Under the pieces are notes generated by a model, which had not been told where the DNA came from, did not search any database, and saw only the letters and a program-made list of their open reading frames with translations. A DNA stretch of 64,000 bases from Streptomyces griseiscabiei (GTDB taxonomy: Bacteria; Actinomycetota; Actinomycetes; Streptomycetales; Streptomycetaceae): contig NZ_JAGJBZ010000005.1 of the NCBI RefSeq assembly GCF_020010925.1, positions 62,001 to 126,000 on the forward strand, read 5' to 3'. Shown piece after piece: positions 33,887-41,927 of the stretch. Each line of letters opens with the position of its first letter. Positions within the stretch are counted from its first letter, which is position 1. A program made the translations under genes and the position numbers.

Positions 33887-34510
33887 CTACAGGCCCAGCG
33901 CCCGCAGCGCGGCGAGCAGCTGCTCGGCCTGCGCGTCGTCGAGGCGGGGGCGCGGGCTGCGGCGCAGCGGGCGGATCCGCAGCACGGGGGCGTCGAGGTC
34001 GACCCCGAGGAGCCGCCCGGGCCGATCCGCATCCCGCTTGATCCGGTAATGGGTGTCGCGGATCATCCAGGAGTCCCAGTCATCCGCCGGCTGCCCCGCG
34101 CGAATGGCGTGCTGGGCATCGGGAGCGATCCGCGGGCACGGGCACCCCGGATCGCTGCACGGGCGCCCGGCGGGGTGAGTGAGGGCCGCCGGCGCGCTGC
34201 GGTAGCCGGTCGCGGCGCCGTTCATCATGGGGCAGGCCCTGGCGGTGTAGGCCAGGCATTCCGGGTGAAGTCCCGGCTCGGGAGCGACCCCGGCCCGCAC
34301 GTCCATGGGCCGGACGGTCAGGCAGATGCGCTCCTCGAGCCGCTGGCCGCAGATCTGGCAGAGCTGGTGCAGCAGGGCCTGGGCACGACGGTGGGGGTCG
34401 ACGCTCCCGAACAGCGCGTGGCCGCCGTGCTCGTAGGAGATGAAGGGCACCACGAGGCCGCCGACGCGGGGGCGGGCAGCACAGCGCACGGGAACGGGAG
34501 GCTGGCTCAC
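33887..34510 (-). CDS. Cys-rich hypothetical protein
   Basis: A 207-residue protein from a GTG (34510) overlapping the stop of the gene before it (GTGA). It contains CQICGQRL near residue 55, then HPECLAYTARACP and CSDPGCPCP, so it likely binds zinc at two sites. The C-terminal ~60 residues are basic then helical (LDDAQAEQLLAALRALGL). No known family. It is part of the PP-loop operon. Confidence 0.65.
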   Translation of the reverse strand: MSQPPVPVRCAARPRVGGLVVPFISYEHGGHALFGSVDPHRRAQALLHQLCQICGQRLEERICLTVRPMDVRAGVAPEPGLHPECLAYTARACPMMNGAATGYRSAPAALTHPAGRPCSDPGCPCPRIAPDAQHAIRAGQPADDWDSWMIRDTHYRIKRDADRPGRLLGVDLDAPVLRIRPLRRSPRPRLDDAQAEQLLAALRALGL

Positions 34511-34851
34511 GCGCGTACCTCCGGTGTCGAAGGCGTGCTCGGTGCGCGCAGGACCATCCGCTGGCGGGAGGGATCCCAGTCGCATTCGGTGTAGAGCCTG
34601 TTGAGGTCCGGCATCGGCGGAAGCCCGGAGGCCTCACCTTCGGGGCCCGGGTGGATCAGGAATCCGTACTCCCAGCACTCGGCGTCGCCGGGCCAGTGGC
34701 CGCTCCAGCGGGTGTTGCAGGAGGCGCCCGGGTGGGGGCATCCCAGGCGCTGGCGGCCGGTTTCGGCGCAGCGGGCGACGTCGCAGCCGTGACGGTGCAG
34801 CTGACCGGGCAGGACGCTGCAGTCGGGGCAGGCGGTGGGGTGGTCGAGCAT
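34507..34851 (-). CDS. Small Cys/His-rich protein
   Basis: A 114-residue protein. CPDCSVLPGQLHRHGCDVARC at the N-terminus and CPHPGASCNTRWSGHWPGDAEC give a likely zinc-binding module. A short tail has DWDPSRQRMVLR. Similar small proteins occur in actinobacteriophages, from general knowledge. It is coupled to the following gene by a GTGA overlap. Confidence 0.68.
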   Translation of the reverse strand: MLDHPTACPDCSVLPGQLHRHGCDVARCAETGRQRLGCPHPGASCNTRWSGHWPGDAECWEYGFLIHPGPEGEASGLPPMPDLNRLYTECDWDPSRQRMVLRAPSTPSTPEVRA

Positions 34852-34926
34852 GACTCCTCGAAGACGAAAGGGGCGCCCAAGGCGCGGACGGATGAAGAAG
34901 GGGAGCGGAAGCGGCTGGCCGGCGGG

Positions 34927-35274
34927 TCAGCCCCGGAGCGCGGGAACGGATCCGGGGTGCGGCAGGCGCTGGGCCAACTCCGCCGCCCAGCCGGTGAAGG
35001 CGGCGGGCGGGCGGAATCCGGCGGCCGCCATGACCGCTCCGAGCTCGGCCGTGGTCAGCAGCACCTGCGGCACTGCGGCGCCGGGTGTGAGCGGCGGCCG
35101 GAAGTCGAGGGCGCGGGCGATGTCGCGGACGAACCACAGCACCTCGCCGTCGCGCACCCGCACTCGCAGGTGCGAGGAGTCGTAGACGACCGTCGTGGTG
35201 CGGCTCCGGGCGTCCGGCTTTCGACCGGCGGGTGCCGGGCGCGGGGCGGGCGCCGCGATCGTGCGCTGGTTCAT
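34927..35274 (-). CDS. BRO-N/antirepressor-like domain protein
   Basis: A 115-residue protein. VVYDSSHLRVRVRDGEVLWF and VRDIARALDF (about residues 28-60) are the core of the BRO family N-terminal (phage antirepressor) domain, which binds DNA. Only that domain is present; the usual C-terminal effector part is absent. The ATG overlaps the stop of the previous gene (ATGA). It may regulate the operon or be a phage remnant. Confidence 0.65.
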   Translation of the reverse strand: MNQRTIAAPAPRPAPAGRKPDARSRTTTVVYDSSHLRVRVRDGEVLWFVRDIARALDFRPPLTPGAAVPQVLLTTAELGAVMAAAGFRPPAAFTGWAAELAQRLPHPGSVPALRG

Positions 35275-35723
35275 GACTGGGTGACGGCGCCGGTGAGCAG
35301 GTCGACGGTGAGCGTCTCGTCACCGAGGAGGTGATCGGTGCTGGCCAGGTCGGCCAGGAGCTCACTCACGTCGTCGAAGGCGAAGTCGATGGTGCTGACC
35401 GTGCCGTCGAGGTGACGGGCCTCGGCGCTGTATTCGCACCAGAACCAGCCGTTCTCCCACTGCCAGGTGTCGAAACTGACGGAGACGACCGGCCAGCGTG
35501 AGTCGGCCTCCTTGGCCGCGACGACCTCGCGGGTGCGGTGGCGCAGCGCGGTGACCAGCTTGTCGGCGTAGTGCGCGTTCTGCCGCCGGACACATGCGAT
35601 CTCGATGTCGTTGAGCTGCGAGGCGTCGAGGGTGTCCAGGAGCCGGGCGAGTTCGGCGTCGAAGTCGGTGGTGCCCACGAGCGGCAGCAGGGCGGCGGGC
35701 GAGGGTGCGGGGGCGAGGAGCAA
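35271..35723 (-). CDS. Hypothetical protein
   Basis: A 150-residue protein if started at TTG 35723, which has GGAAGG eight bases upstream; a longer frame to 35918 would overlap the small gene at 35770-35937 and reads like non-coding sequence. It is acidic, with helices (FDAELARLLDTLDASQLNDIEIACVRRQNAHYADKLVTAL) and a Trp-rich strand region (VSFDTWQWENGWFWCEYS). No family is recognised. Stop overlaps the BRO-N gene start. Confidence 0.6.
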   Translation of the reverse strand: MLLAPAPSPAALLPLVGTTDFDAELARLLDTLDASQLNDIEIACVRRQNAHYADKLVTALRHRTREVVAAKEADSRWPVVSVSFDTWQWENGWFWCEYSAEARHLDGTVSTIDFAFDDVSELLADLASTDHLLGDETLTVDLLTGAVTQS

Positions 35724-35769
35724 GTGCGAGACCTTCCGTGCGGGGACAGGGGCTGCGGACAGCGGCCGG

Positions 35770-35937
35770 TCAGGGGCGGCGGCCGGTGCGGGAGCGGCGG
35801 GCGAGCATGCGGGTCTTGATCTGCTGCTGGGTGGGCGAGGTCCACTGGTGCCATCCGGCCGCCGGGGTCCACCGCTGTGCGTGTTCGCGGTGGCCGATGC
35901 CGCAATGCCGGCAGGCACTCGGGATGGTGGTCGTCAT
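35770..35937 (-). CDS. Small CxxC/His protein
   Basis: A 55-residue protein from ATG 35937. CRHCGIGHREHAQRW resembles half a zinc finger, followed by a TPAAGWHQW segment and a basic tail (KTRMLARRSRTGRR). No strong ribosome site, but the gene lies just after the second PP-loop gene and follows its codon style. Short proteins of this look are common in Streptomyces phages, from general knowledge. Confidence 0.5.
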   Translation of the reverse strand: MTTTIPSACRHCGIGHREHAQRWTPAAGWHQWTSPTQQQIKTRMLARRSRTGRRP

Positions 35938-35955
35938 GAGCGGGTCCGTTCGTTG

Positions 35956-37236
35956 TCAGGCGGCGAGTGCCAGGCGCTGGAGGTAGGCGGTGGCCGCGTC
36001 CTCGCCGAGGTGGTGGCGGATCGCGTCGCCCCTCCGCCAGGTGAGCGGTCCCTCTTCCGCCTCCTGGCGGGAGGCTTCCTCGACGACCTGGGCCAGGCTG
36101 AACTGGTTCTTGAAGCGGTGCCCGATCCGCTCCTCCAGGTCGACGTACGTCTTGGGGGTCGGGAGGCCGAGCACCCAGCAGAGCCGGACGGCGCGCACCA
36201 GCACATCGAAGGACGCCAGGATGCAGAAGATGCAGCTCAGGCGGGGGATGAGGGTGTCGTACACCGGGTGGTAGTCGAGCGCCTGGTCGGCGATCTCCTG
36301 CCAGATCTCCTCTTCGGTGAGGTGGAACACCGGGTGCCACGTCAGCACGAGGCGGCGGCCGTTGCTGGCGCGGTGGTCGATGGCGAGCTCGTGCTTCTTG
36401 CGGCGCGAGGGAGACTCGGCGGCGCGGATGCCCAAGCAGTTGACGATCAGGGCCTGATCGTCGAGGCCGAGCTCGTCGACGATCTGGGTGAACAACTTGG
36501 CCGCCTCGTCCCGCTTCAGCGTCGAGGTGCACAGCCGGTTCTGGGCGTCGGGCCACAGACCGCGCTTCTCCACCATGCCGAGGAATCCGACAGACGCCTT
36601 GACCACCATGAACCGCAGCCCGTACCGCTCGGCCTGCTGCTGGGCAAGGTCCCGAACCCCGGGCCACTCGGCTTCCTGGCCGATATCGGCGTGGACCACG
36701 ACGACCTTGGACAGGCAGCCTGCGGCCTTCGCCCAGCGCACGACCAGGTCGAGCGCCACCACCGAGTCCTTGCCCGCGCTGGACTGCACGAGGATGGCGT
36801 GCGCGGCGTCGAGCAGCTTCTTCGGCATCGCGGCGAGTTCCGCCAGCAGCGCGGCCTCCGCCTTCGCGCGGCCGCCCTTGGTGCGCGGCTGGTCCGACCC
36901 GGTCAGTTCCCGGGTGACGGCGAGCTCGTCGCCGAGCCGGGCATCGGCCCGCGCGCTCGCGGTGAAGGCGCGGCGCCACCGGGCACCGGCCGCCTCGGTG
37001 TCCGCCGAGCGCGCGTTGAAGGCGAGCTCGGCGTCCTCGAGCGCCTGCCGCGCCGCGTCCAGTTCGGCGCTGAGGGTGGTGCGCAGCTGCAGGCGGAGCC
37101 GACGGCGGGTCGCGGCGGCTTCCTTCCGGCGGGCCGAGGCCCTGCGGGCCGCGCGGTCGGCGGCACGGCAGGAGCTTTCGGCGCTGGCCGAGAGCCGGAT
37201 GAGGTTCAGCAGGTGCAGGCGTGTGGTCAGGTCCAT
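35956..37236 (-). CDS. PAPS-reductase-family PP-loop enzyme with N-terminal coiled coil
   Basis: A 426-residue protein. Residues about 20-135 are highly charged and helical, probably a coiled coil. The catalytic part has the PP-loop VQSSAGKDSVVALDL near 150, VVVHADIGQEAEWPG, RLCTSTLKRDEAAKLF near 240, GIRAAESPSRRKK near 275, and a Cys pair SCIFC near 335. These are hallmarks of CysH/DndC-type PAPS reductases. The family uses ATP to adenylylate substrates, in sulfate reduction or in DNA phosphorothioation. No cysteine desulfurase or Dnd/Ssp partner is nearby, so the substrate is open. Confidence 0.82.
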   Translation of the reverse strand: MDLTTRLHLLNLIRLSASAESSCRAADRAARRASARRKEAAATRRRLRLQLRTTLSAELDAARQALEDAELAFNARSADTEAAGARWRRAFTASARADARLGDELAVTRELTGSDQPRTKGGRAKAEAALLAELAAMPKKLLDAAHAILVQSSAGKDSVVALDLVVRWAKAAGCLSKVVVVHADIGQEAEWPGVRDLAQQQAERYGLRFMVVKASVGFLGMVEKRGLWPDAQNRLCTSTLKRDEAAKLFTQIVDELGLDDQALIVNCLGIRAAESPSRRKKHELAIDHRASNGRRLVLTWHPVFHLTEEEIWQEIADQALDYHPVYDTLIPRLSCIFCILASFDVLVRAVRLCWVLGLPTPKTYVDLEERIGHRFKNQFSLAQVVEEASRQEAEEGPLTWRRGDAIRHHLGEDAATAYLQRLALAA

Positions 37237-37275
37237 GGCGGCAGGTCCCCCGGGAGCGGAAGCGGGCGGTGGGTG

Positions 37276-38064
37276 TCAGGCAGTGAAGGCGTCGTCGTCC
37301 CCGTCGGTGAGCCAGGCGGCGAAGGAGGCCGCCATGCGGGTGCTCTCCTCCTGCACGCCGAGGTCGTTCGGCAGGTGCTTCTCGACGGCCCCGTCGGTGC
37401 CGTAGGTGATCAGTGCGGTCCAGGGCTTGTTGTGCATCCAGGACGGGTGCCGGGCGCTGTAGGTGTAGAAGCCGGGGTTCCAGACCTCGCGGAAGAACTG
37501 CGCGTGGATGTCGCCGTCCCGGAAGACGACGCGCGTGTTTCCGCTGCTGTCCCTCTCGATGCCGGCGGTGATCCCCTTCGCCGCGAGCGCGGCGAGCAGG
37601 TAGTCGCCGGCCGGGGTGGTGTCAGCCTGGGGCAGGCCGACCAGGAGGCGGCCCAGGTTGGTGATGTACGGGAACTGTTCCTGGTCCTCGTCCTGTTCAC
37701 CGTGCCGGGTGAGCCGGGTGACCAGCCCTTCGCGGACGAGCGAGTGGAGGATCTGCTGCTGCACCGGCAGCTTGAGGAGGCCGGGCTCGGCGGATACGAG
37801 GACGCTGAGCAGGGCGTCGGCCTTGCCGACGCTGAGCAGCGCGAAGCGGCCTTCGGGGGTGGCCTCGTGGCGGAGCTGCTGCGGGTCGTCATCGGTGGCC
37901 GGGACGGCCTTGAGCCACCCGCGCTCCCGCATCAGGCTCAGCGAGCGCAGGGGCACGCCGAGCGGCATGAGTCCGTCGTGGGCGCGGAGCGCCGCGAAGA
38001 GCCAGGTGCGCTGGCGGGAGGTCGGCGTCGGGGCGTTGGGGTCAGCGGACAGGAACGTAGGCAA
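37276..38064 (-). CDS. Hypothetical protein of the PP-loop operon
   Basis: A 262-residue protein starting at TTG 38064, with AGGAG seven bases upstream. It has no clear motif. The N-terminal ~90 residues contain RQRTWLFAALRAHDGLMPLGVP and WLKAVP, possibly a winged helix. The middle has a regular helical region (LKLPVQQQILHSLVREGLVTRL), also winged-helix-like. The C-terminus has Trp and aromatic residues. Possibly DNA-binding. It sits between a Cys-rich protein and the coiled-coil PP-loop enzyme. Confidence 0.62.
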   Translation of the reverse strand: MPTFLSADPNAPTPTSRQRTWLFAALRAHDGLMPLGVPLRSLSLMRERGWLKAVPATDDDPQQLRHEATPEGRFALLSVGKADALLSVLVSAEPGLLKLPVQQQILHSLVREGLVTRLTRHGEQDEDQEQFPYITNLGRLLVGLPQADTTPAGDYLLAALAAKGITAGIERDSSGNTRVVFRDGDIHAQFFREVWNPGFYTYSARHPSWMHNKPWTALITYGTDGAVEKHLPNDLGVQEESTRMAASFAAWLTDGDDDAFTA

Positions 38065-38080
38065 GTCGAATCTCCTGTGG

Positions 38081-38536
38081 TCAGCGGGACAGGGCGACGC
38101 GCAGGTGCTCGCCGGGCTCGGCGCGGCCGAGATCGCAAAGGGCTTCCTCCACGTCGCTCCCGAAGTCGTGGAACCTGGTGCGCGGGCCGTAGTGGAGGGT
38201 CGCGCCGTAGCTGAGCCACTCGTTGCCGAAGTCCTTTTCGAACGTCACCGCGTCCGGAAGCCGCTTGCCCTGGTAGGCGAAGTGCTCCTTCAGCAGGGCG
38301 CGCAGATCCTCGAAGTCGTCCGGGTGGGCGGACGGGGGCACCCGGTCGCCGACGCGGCGGCCGTCGCGCTGGCGACCGCACCCCTCGCACAGTTCGTGCG
38401 CGGGGGTGTTGTCGAAGCGGCAGGTGAGGCTCTTGCACTGCCAGAGCAGGCCGGCCTTGCGGAAGACGTCGCGAACGACCTCCTCCTGCTGCTCGTTCGC
38501 TGCCCGGAGTGCCTTCTCGATCACGGTGTCGGAAAT
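38081..38536 (-). CDS. Zinc-finger hypothetical protein with a probable ATT start; first gene of the PP-loop operon
   Basis: A protein of about 151 residues if it begins at the ATT at 38536, which is six bases downstream of a perfect AGGAGG. The upstream in-frame ATG (38686) lies before the predicted promoter, so it cannot serve that transcript, and the next GTG (38524) is too far from AGGAGG. The sequence has CKSLTCRF and CEGCGRQR (a four-Cys zinc finger, about residues 35-60) and an acidic C-terminal half. Function is unknown. Confidence 0.6.
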   Translation of the reverse strand: MSDTVIEKALRAANEQQEEVVRDVFRKAGLLWQCKSLTCRFDNTPAHELCEGCGRQRDGRRVGDRVPPSAHPDDFEDLRALLKEHFAYQGKRLPDAVTFEKDFGNEWLSYGATLHYGPRTRFHDFGSDVEEALCDLGRAEPGEHLRVALSR

Positions 38537-38587
38537 GGGTGTCCTCCTGGGGTTGCGTACGAGCAGCAGTCGGAACCGTTGCCCTTT

Positions 38588-38639
38588 GACGCTTCTAAGT
38601 TTACCTAAAAGCTCGCTATGAGGCAACTTAAAAGCGTCA
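38588..38639 (-). promoter_or_regulatory. Promoter with inverted GACGCTTYTAAGTT operator arms
   Basis: Read leftward: -35 TTGCCT (38621-38626), 17-bp spacer, -10 TAAACT (38598-38603). GACGCTTCTAAGTT at 38588-38601 and its inverted near-copy at 38626-38639 flank the core promoter. The same GCGTCA-type word lies beside the -10 box of other promoters in this region. Confidence 0.65.
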
Positions 38640-38732
38640 ATGTGATTAGGGTGATCCCCGTGATGAAGTCGCTGGTAGCCCGGCATCGGGCGGGAGTTGA
38701 CGCCGCTGTGTCCGGCGCGGTGACTGGCCGGG

Positions 38733-39272
38733 TCAGTCGGCGTCGAGGATCTCGCCGGGCCGCAGGAAGCGCCCGGTGTCGATGAAGTGCTGGCGGGAGG
38801 CGGAGGATTCGGTGTCGTAATCGCCGTACCGCCCGAAGGCGGTGTCGCATCCGCAGGTGCACGGCGGCATGGGCTCGCCCTGCCCGCTGCGGGTCAGGTG
38901 GCAGCCGCCGCACTGGCTCTCGGTTGCGGAATTCTCGAACGCGCAGGCACAGATCCAGGGGGCGCACAGGGCGCACAGGGCGCCGTCCTCGGCCTGGTCC
39001 TCGGTGAGCGCGCCGTTGCAGTTGTCGCACCAGCCGGCGGGCCAGGTGAAGCCGAGGTTCTCCAGCCCCGCGGTGACCTCGGCGTAGACGTCGGCGCCCG
39101 ACAGGTTCTGGTCGGCGATGTGCGTGAGCACGATCCGGGTTGCGGCCACCGGGTTGGGCACGCGGGAGCGGCGGGCCGCGTGGTCGGCGAGGAAGAGCAG
39201 GGTGCGGGCGGCGCGGTCCGCGATCGCGGCGGCGGCGCGGGAGACGAGCGGGGTGTGCACGAAGGAGGTCAT
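38733..39272 (-). CDS. Cys-rich zinc-finger hypothetical protein
   Basis: A 179-residue protein from ATG 39272, with GGAG eight bases upstream. The N-terminal half is helical (AAAAIADRAARTLLFLADHAARRS). The C-terminal half has four CxxC-type pairs (CDNC, CALCAPWIC, CGGC, CTCGC), probably two zinc sites. No known family. Apparently part of the phage-like block. Confidence 0.65.
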   Translation of the reverse strand: MTSFVHTPLVSRAAAAIADRAARTLLFLADHAARRSRVPNPVAATRIVLTHIADQNLSGADVYAEVTAGLENLGFTWPAGWCDNCNGALTEDQAEDGALCALCAPWICACAFENSATESQCGGCHLTRSGQGEPMPPCTCGCDTAFGRYGDYDTESSASRQHFIDTGRFLRPGEILDAD

Positions 39273-39430
39273 GGGTGCTCCAGAGATCAAGGTCGCGGGG
39301 GTGCGCGGCCTGGGCAGGCCGCTAACCGGGTGGTGCGCACAGGGGCTCCAGGGGAGGGTGAAATGGCCGGTGGGTGTGGTGGCTGGCGCCGGACGCCGTG
39401 GCGGCCGCGGATGCGGCCGCCACGCCGGCG

Positions 39431-40402
39431 TCACGATGCGTGGACGTCCTGCGGGGCGGCGGACTGCAGGGACCTGCCGCGCCGGGTGATGTAGTCGTCC
39501 ATGCGGATGAGGGTCAGCCCGTCGTCGTCGGCCATCAGCACGTCCTCCAGGAAGCGGCGGCGGACGGTGTCCCGCAGCTGACCGAGCTCGGCGAGGGTCG
39601 CCTCGGGGTGGCGTGCCTGCGCGATCAGTTCGGTGACGGGTACCGGCCGGGTGGCCGGCGCACCGTCCTCCAGCCAGTCCCGCACCCGGGTGGCGAACTC
39701 GGCCCCGGGCCGGGCCACGACCGCGCCGGACAGGTCCGGCGAGAGCGCCTTGAGCACGACGAGCGTGTTGTCGGAGTCCATTGCGCCGACGAGGTTGAAC
39801 TCGTACTCGGCGCCGTCGCGGTGCTCGGGCTTGCCGCCGAAGCGGCGCATGGCGTGACGGCCCTGCTCGTCGGCCTCCAGGTGGTAGTCGGTCTTCGAGC
39901 GCAGCGTCACGATGACATGGCCGGGGTAGGCGAACAGCGCGTCCCACATCCGGCGTTCACGCGGCCTGACCTCGGTCCAGCCGGACTTGCTTCCACTGGA
40001 GCCGCGCTTGGCGGCGTCGTCGACCTGTTCGAGGACACCGCCGTTGCCGGACCAGAACAGCGTGTACGGGTCGACGATCACCGTCTCGTAGCCCTGGGCC
40101 GCGCATTCGGCCAGGGCCGCAACGAGAGCCTCCGGCGAGCAGTACGTCAGGGGCGGGCAGGTGTGGAAGTCGAACCGGTCGGCGTACTTCGAGGCGTGTC
40201 CGTGGACTGCCTCGATGACCGCGGTGGTGGAGCCGAGCGCCGCGGCCAGCTCCAGCGCGGTGTACGTCTTGCCCGATCCGCTGGGACCCATCAGGGCAAT
40301 GCGCCCGTGGAACTGGGTCTTGACGGCGGGGCCGAACGGGAACTGCGGGTGGAGCGGACGTGCGGCGGGGGTTTCCTGTGGGTGCGTCATGGTGTCCGTC
40401 AA
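39431..40402 (-). CDS. Phage-type RecA/Sak4-like ATPase
   Basis: A 323-residue protein. Walker A GPSGSGKTYTALELA at about residues 39-53 and a Walker B-like ETVIVDPYTLFW near 107 mark an ATPase. The later block GKPEHRDGAEYEFNLVGAMD and the motif TLRSKTDY are typical of the short phage ATPases annotated with Sak4-like single-strand annealing or recombination functions. TTG 40402 has GGAGG four bases upstream; an ATG four codons later is the alternative. It has its own promoter (40501-40539) and likely works in recombination or replication of incoming DNA. Confidence 0.75.
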   Translation of the reverse strand: MTDTMTHPQETPAARPLHPQFPFGPAVKTQFHGRIALMGPSGSGKTYTALELAAALGSTTAVIEAVHGHASKYADRFDFHTCPPLTYCSPEALVAALAECAAQGYETVIVDPYTLFWSGNGGVLEQVDDAAKRGSSGSKSGWTEVRPRERRMWDALFAYPGHVIVTLRSKTDYHLEADEQGRHAMRRFGGKPEHRDGAEYEFNLVGAMDSDNTLVVLKALSPDLSGAVVARPGAEFATRVRDWLEDGAPATRPVPVTELIAQARHPEATLAELGQLRDTVRRRFLEDVLMADDDGLTLIRMDDYITRRGRSLQSAAPQDVHAS

Positions 40403-40500
40403 GGGCCCTCCGGGAACACCTCGGGGATTCAGGGGCCGGGTTCACACGGCCGCGCGCGGCGGGTGCAACAGCACCCCCGGGGCCGGACCCGACTCCCTCT

Positions 40501-40539
40501 GACGCTTTTAATTGTACCACAGGAACATTGGAGAATCGC
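40501..40539 (-). promoter_or_regulatory. Promoter with GACGCTTTTA word at the -10 box
   Basis: Read leftward, TACAAT (40511-40516) is followed at once by TAAAAGCGTC (40501-40510). The -35 is weak. Its arrangement matches the promoter at 38588-38639. Confidence 0.55.
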
Positions 40540-40554
40540 AGGTCAGAGGGTATT

Positions 40555-41253
40555 TCAGTCCTGCTCGGAGGGCATTTCCTGGACGCCTTGGCCGGCTTGC
40601 TTCGCGGCCTGCTGGGCGTAGTAGTTGGTCCCGGGCAGCAGCCGGAAGGGCTGACCCTCCGGCGTGAATCCGTCCGGCTTGTTGCCGGCGTATCGCGCCG
40701 CCTTTCGCTCCGGGGCCTCCTCCTTCCAGCGCTCTAGGGTCTCGGCGAACCAGTACGGGCGCTCGAGCTCGTCGATCCCGTCGGGCTCAGGCGCGCGGCC
40801 TTTGCTGCGGGAGGACGTGAAGCTGGCTTGGGATCCGAACCCAGCCATCTCCCAGGCGTGCGGGATGTAGTGACGGATGCGCCCCCCGGACTGCGGATCG
40901 ACCTTGAACGGCTTCTCGCCGGAGTCCGGGGCCGGCTGCTCCACGGGGCGGGGGTCGATGGTCGGACTGGTCGGCGCCCACTTGCCTTTCCCCTCGTGCC
41001 GCTCCATGGGGCTCTCGTCCGCGTTCATGTAGCCCACGGCCTTCAGGAATCCGACCACCACCTTGCGGGGGTAGCGCGGGGAGTCGTCGTTCGCCTGCGG
41101 CACCCCGACTCCCATGGCCTCGGCGACCATGCGCAGCGGCGGCTTCCCGCCGGTCTTGCGGGCCACCTGGTGCCACTTCTGCGCGGCCTGCCGGCCGACG
41201 CCGGCCAGCTTCGCGATCTCGTTCAGGGTCAGTAGGTCGTCCTTGCGGGCCAT
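40555..41253 (-). CDS. HTH DNA-binding protein
   Basis: A 232-residue protein from ATG 41253, with AAGGAG five bases upstream. The N-terminus (LLTLNEIAKLAGVGRQAAQKWHQVARK, about residues 6-32) is a MerR/AlpA-like helix-turn-helix. The rest is charged and low in complexity, with KWAPTSPTIDPRP and an aromatic PYWFAETLERWKEEAPERKAARYAG region. It could be the regulator of the shared GCGTCA promoters or a phage-type excisionase or terminase-like helper. Confidence 0.68.
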   Translation of the reverse strand: MARKDDLLTLNEIAKLAGVGRQAAQKWHQVARKTGGKPPLRMVAEAMGVGVPQANDDSPRYPRKVVVGFLKAVGYMNADESPMERHEGKGKWAPTSPTIDPRPVEQPAPDSGEKPFKVDPQSGGRIRHYIPHAWEMAGFGSQASFTSSRSKGRAPEPDGIDELERPYWFAETLERWKEEAPERKAARYAGNKPDGFTPEGQPFRLLPGTNYYAQQAAKQAGQGVQEMPSEQD

Positions 41254-41264
41254 CACGGCTCCTT

Positions 41265-41302
41265 GTCGCTAAAAAGTAGATTCACGGCCGATGGTACGGC
41301 AA
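41265..41302 (-). promoter_or_regulatory. Promoter of the HTH protein gene
   Basis: Read leftward: TTGCCG (41297-41302), 18-bp spacer, TACTTT (41273-41278), then TTAGCGAC, a weaker match to the regional motif. AAGGAG and the start codon follow within 20 bases. Confidence 0.5.
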
Positions 41303-41460
41303 GTTATCTGGGTCAGGTACTGGATGGCGCGGCCCGTTCACCGCGCGGTAGCGCGGAGGGTGGACGCCGAAAGCCCCGGGAAGCGGGCTCCCGGGGCTCA
41401 AAGACGGACAGGGCGAGTACGTCCGGGCAGCCCGAAGGTGGGCGGGTCGCCCGGTGGCGG

Positions 41461-41844
41461 TCAGCGAAAGGCGAGGTCGCGGCAGCCGCAGTGGCCGTGC
41501 CGGCAGGGCAGCAGGCCGTTCGCGGTCAGCCGCGGGGAGTGGGTGGCTGCCGAGTGCGTGCACCGGCACGGATCGCCCAGCGCGGCCCCCGCGGCCGCGC
41601 GCCGCCGGTGCCGCTCGGCGAGCCCCGCGTTCAGGTCACGCTCCGCCTCCGCCTCCGCCAGCGCGACCAGCAGGTTGGCCGTGTCCAGCGCACCCTTCAT
41701 CTCCGTGGTGTCGACCTGGGCGAGAGCGAGCGCCAGATCCGGCTCGGCGGCGGCGCGGGCAAGCAGCAGCTGCAGCGCCGCGGCTTGCTCGCCGGCCGCC
41801 TGGGAGGCGTCGCTGTAGGTCGCGTGGAGAGTCGGATTGCTCAT
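41461..41844 (-). CDS. Hypothetical helical protein with C-terminal Cys/His cluster
   Basis: A 127-residue protein. Residues 1-85 are helical and Ala-rich (GEQAAALQLLLARAAAEPDLALALAQVD; ALAEAEAERDLNAGLAERHRRR). The last ~35 residues have CRCTHSAATHS and CRHGHCGCRDLAF, a probable zinc site. Unrecognised. It stands between the VWA gene and the HTH gene. Confidence 0.6.
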   Translation of the reverse strand: MSNPTLHATYSDASQAAGEQAAALQLLLARAAAEPDLALALAQVDTTEMKGALDTANLLVALAEAEAERDLNAGLAERHRRRAAAGAALGDPCRCTHSAATHSPRLTANGLLPCRHGHCGCRDLAFR

Positions 41845-41927
41845 CGTGCGTCCTGTTCTTCACTCGGGCGCGGTGGAGGTCCGCGCGCTCAGCTGAGGCT
41901 AGAGGGGGCCGGCGGCCTGGCGGGCGG

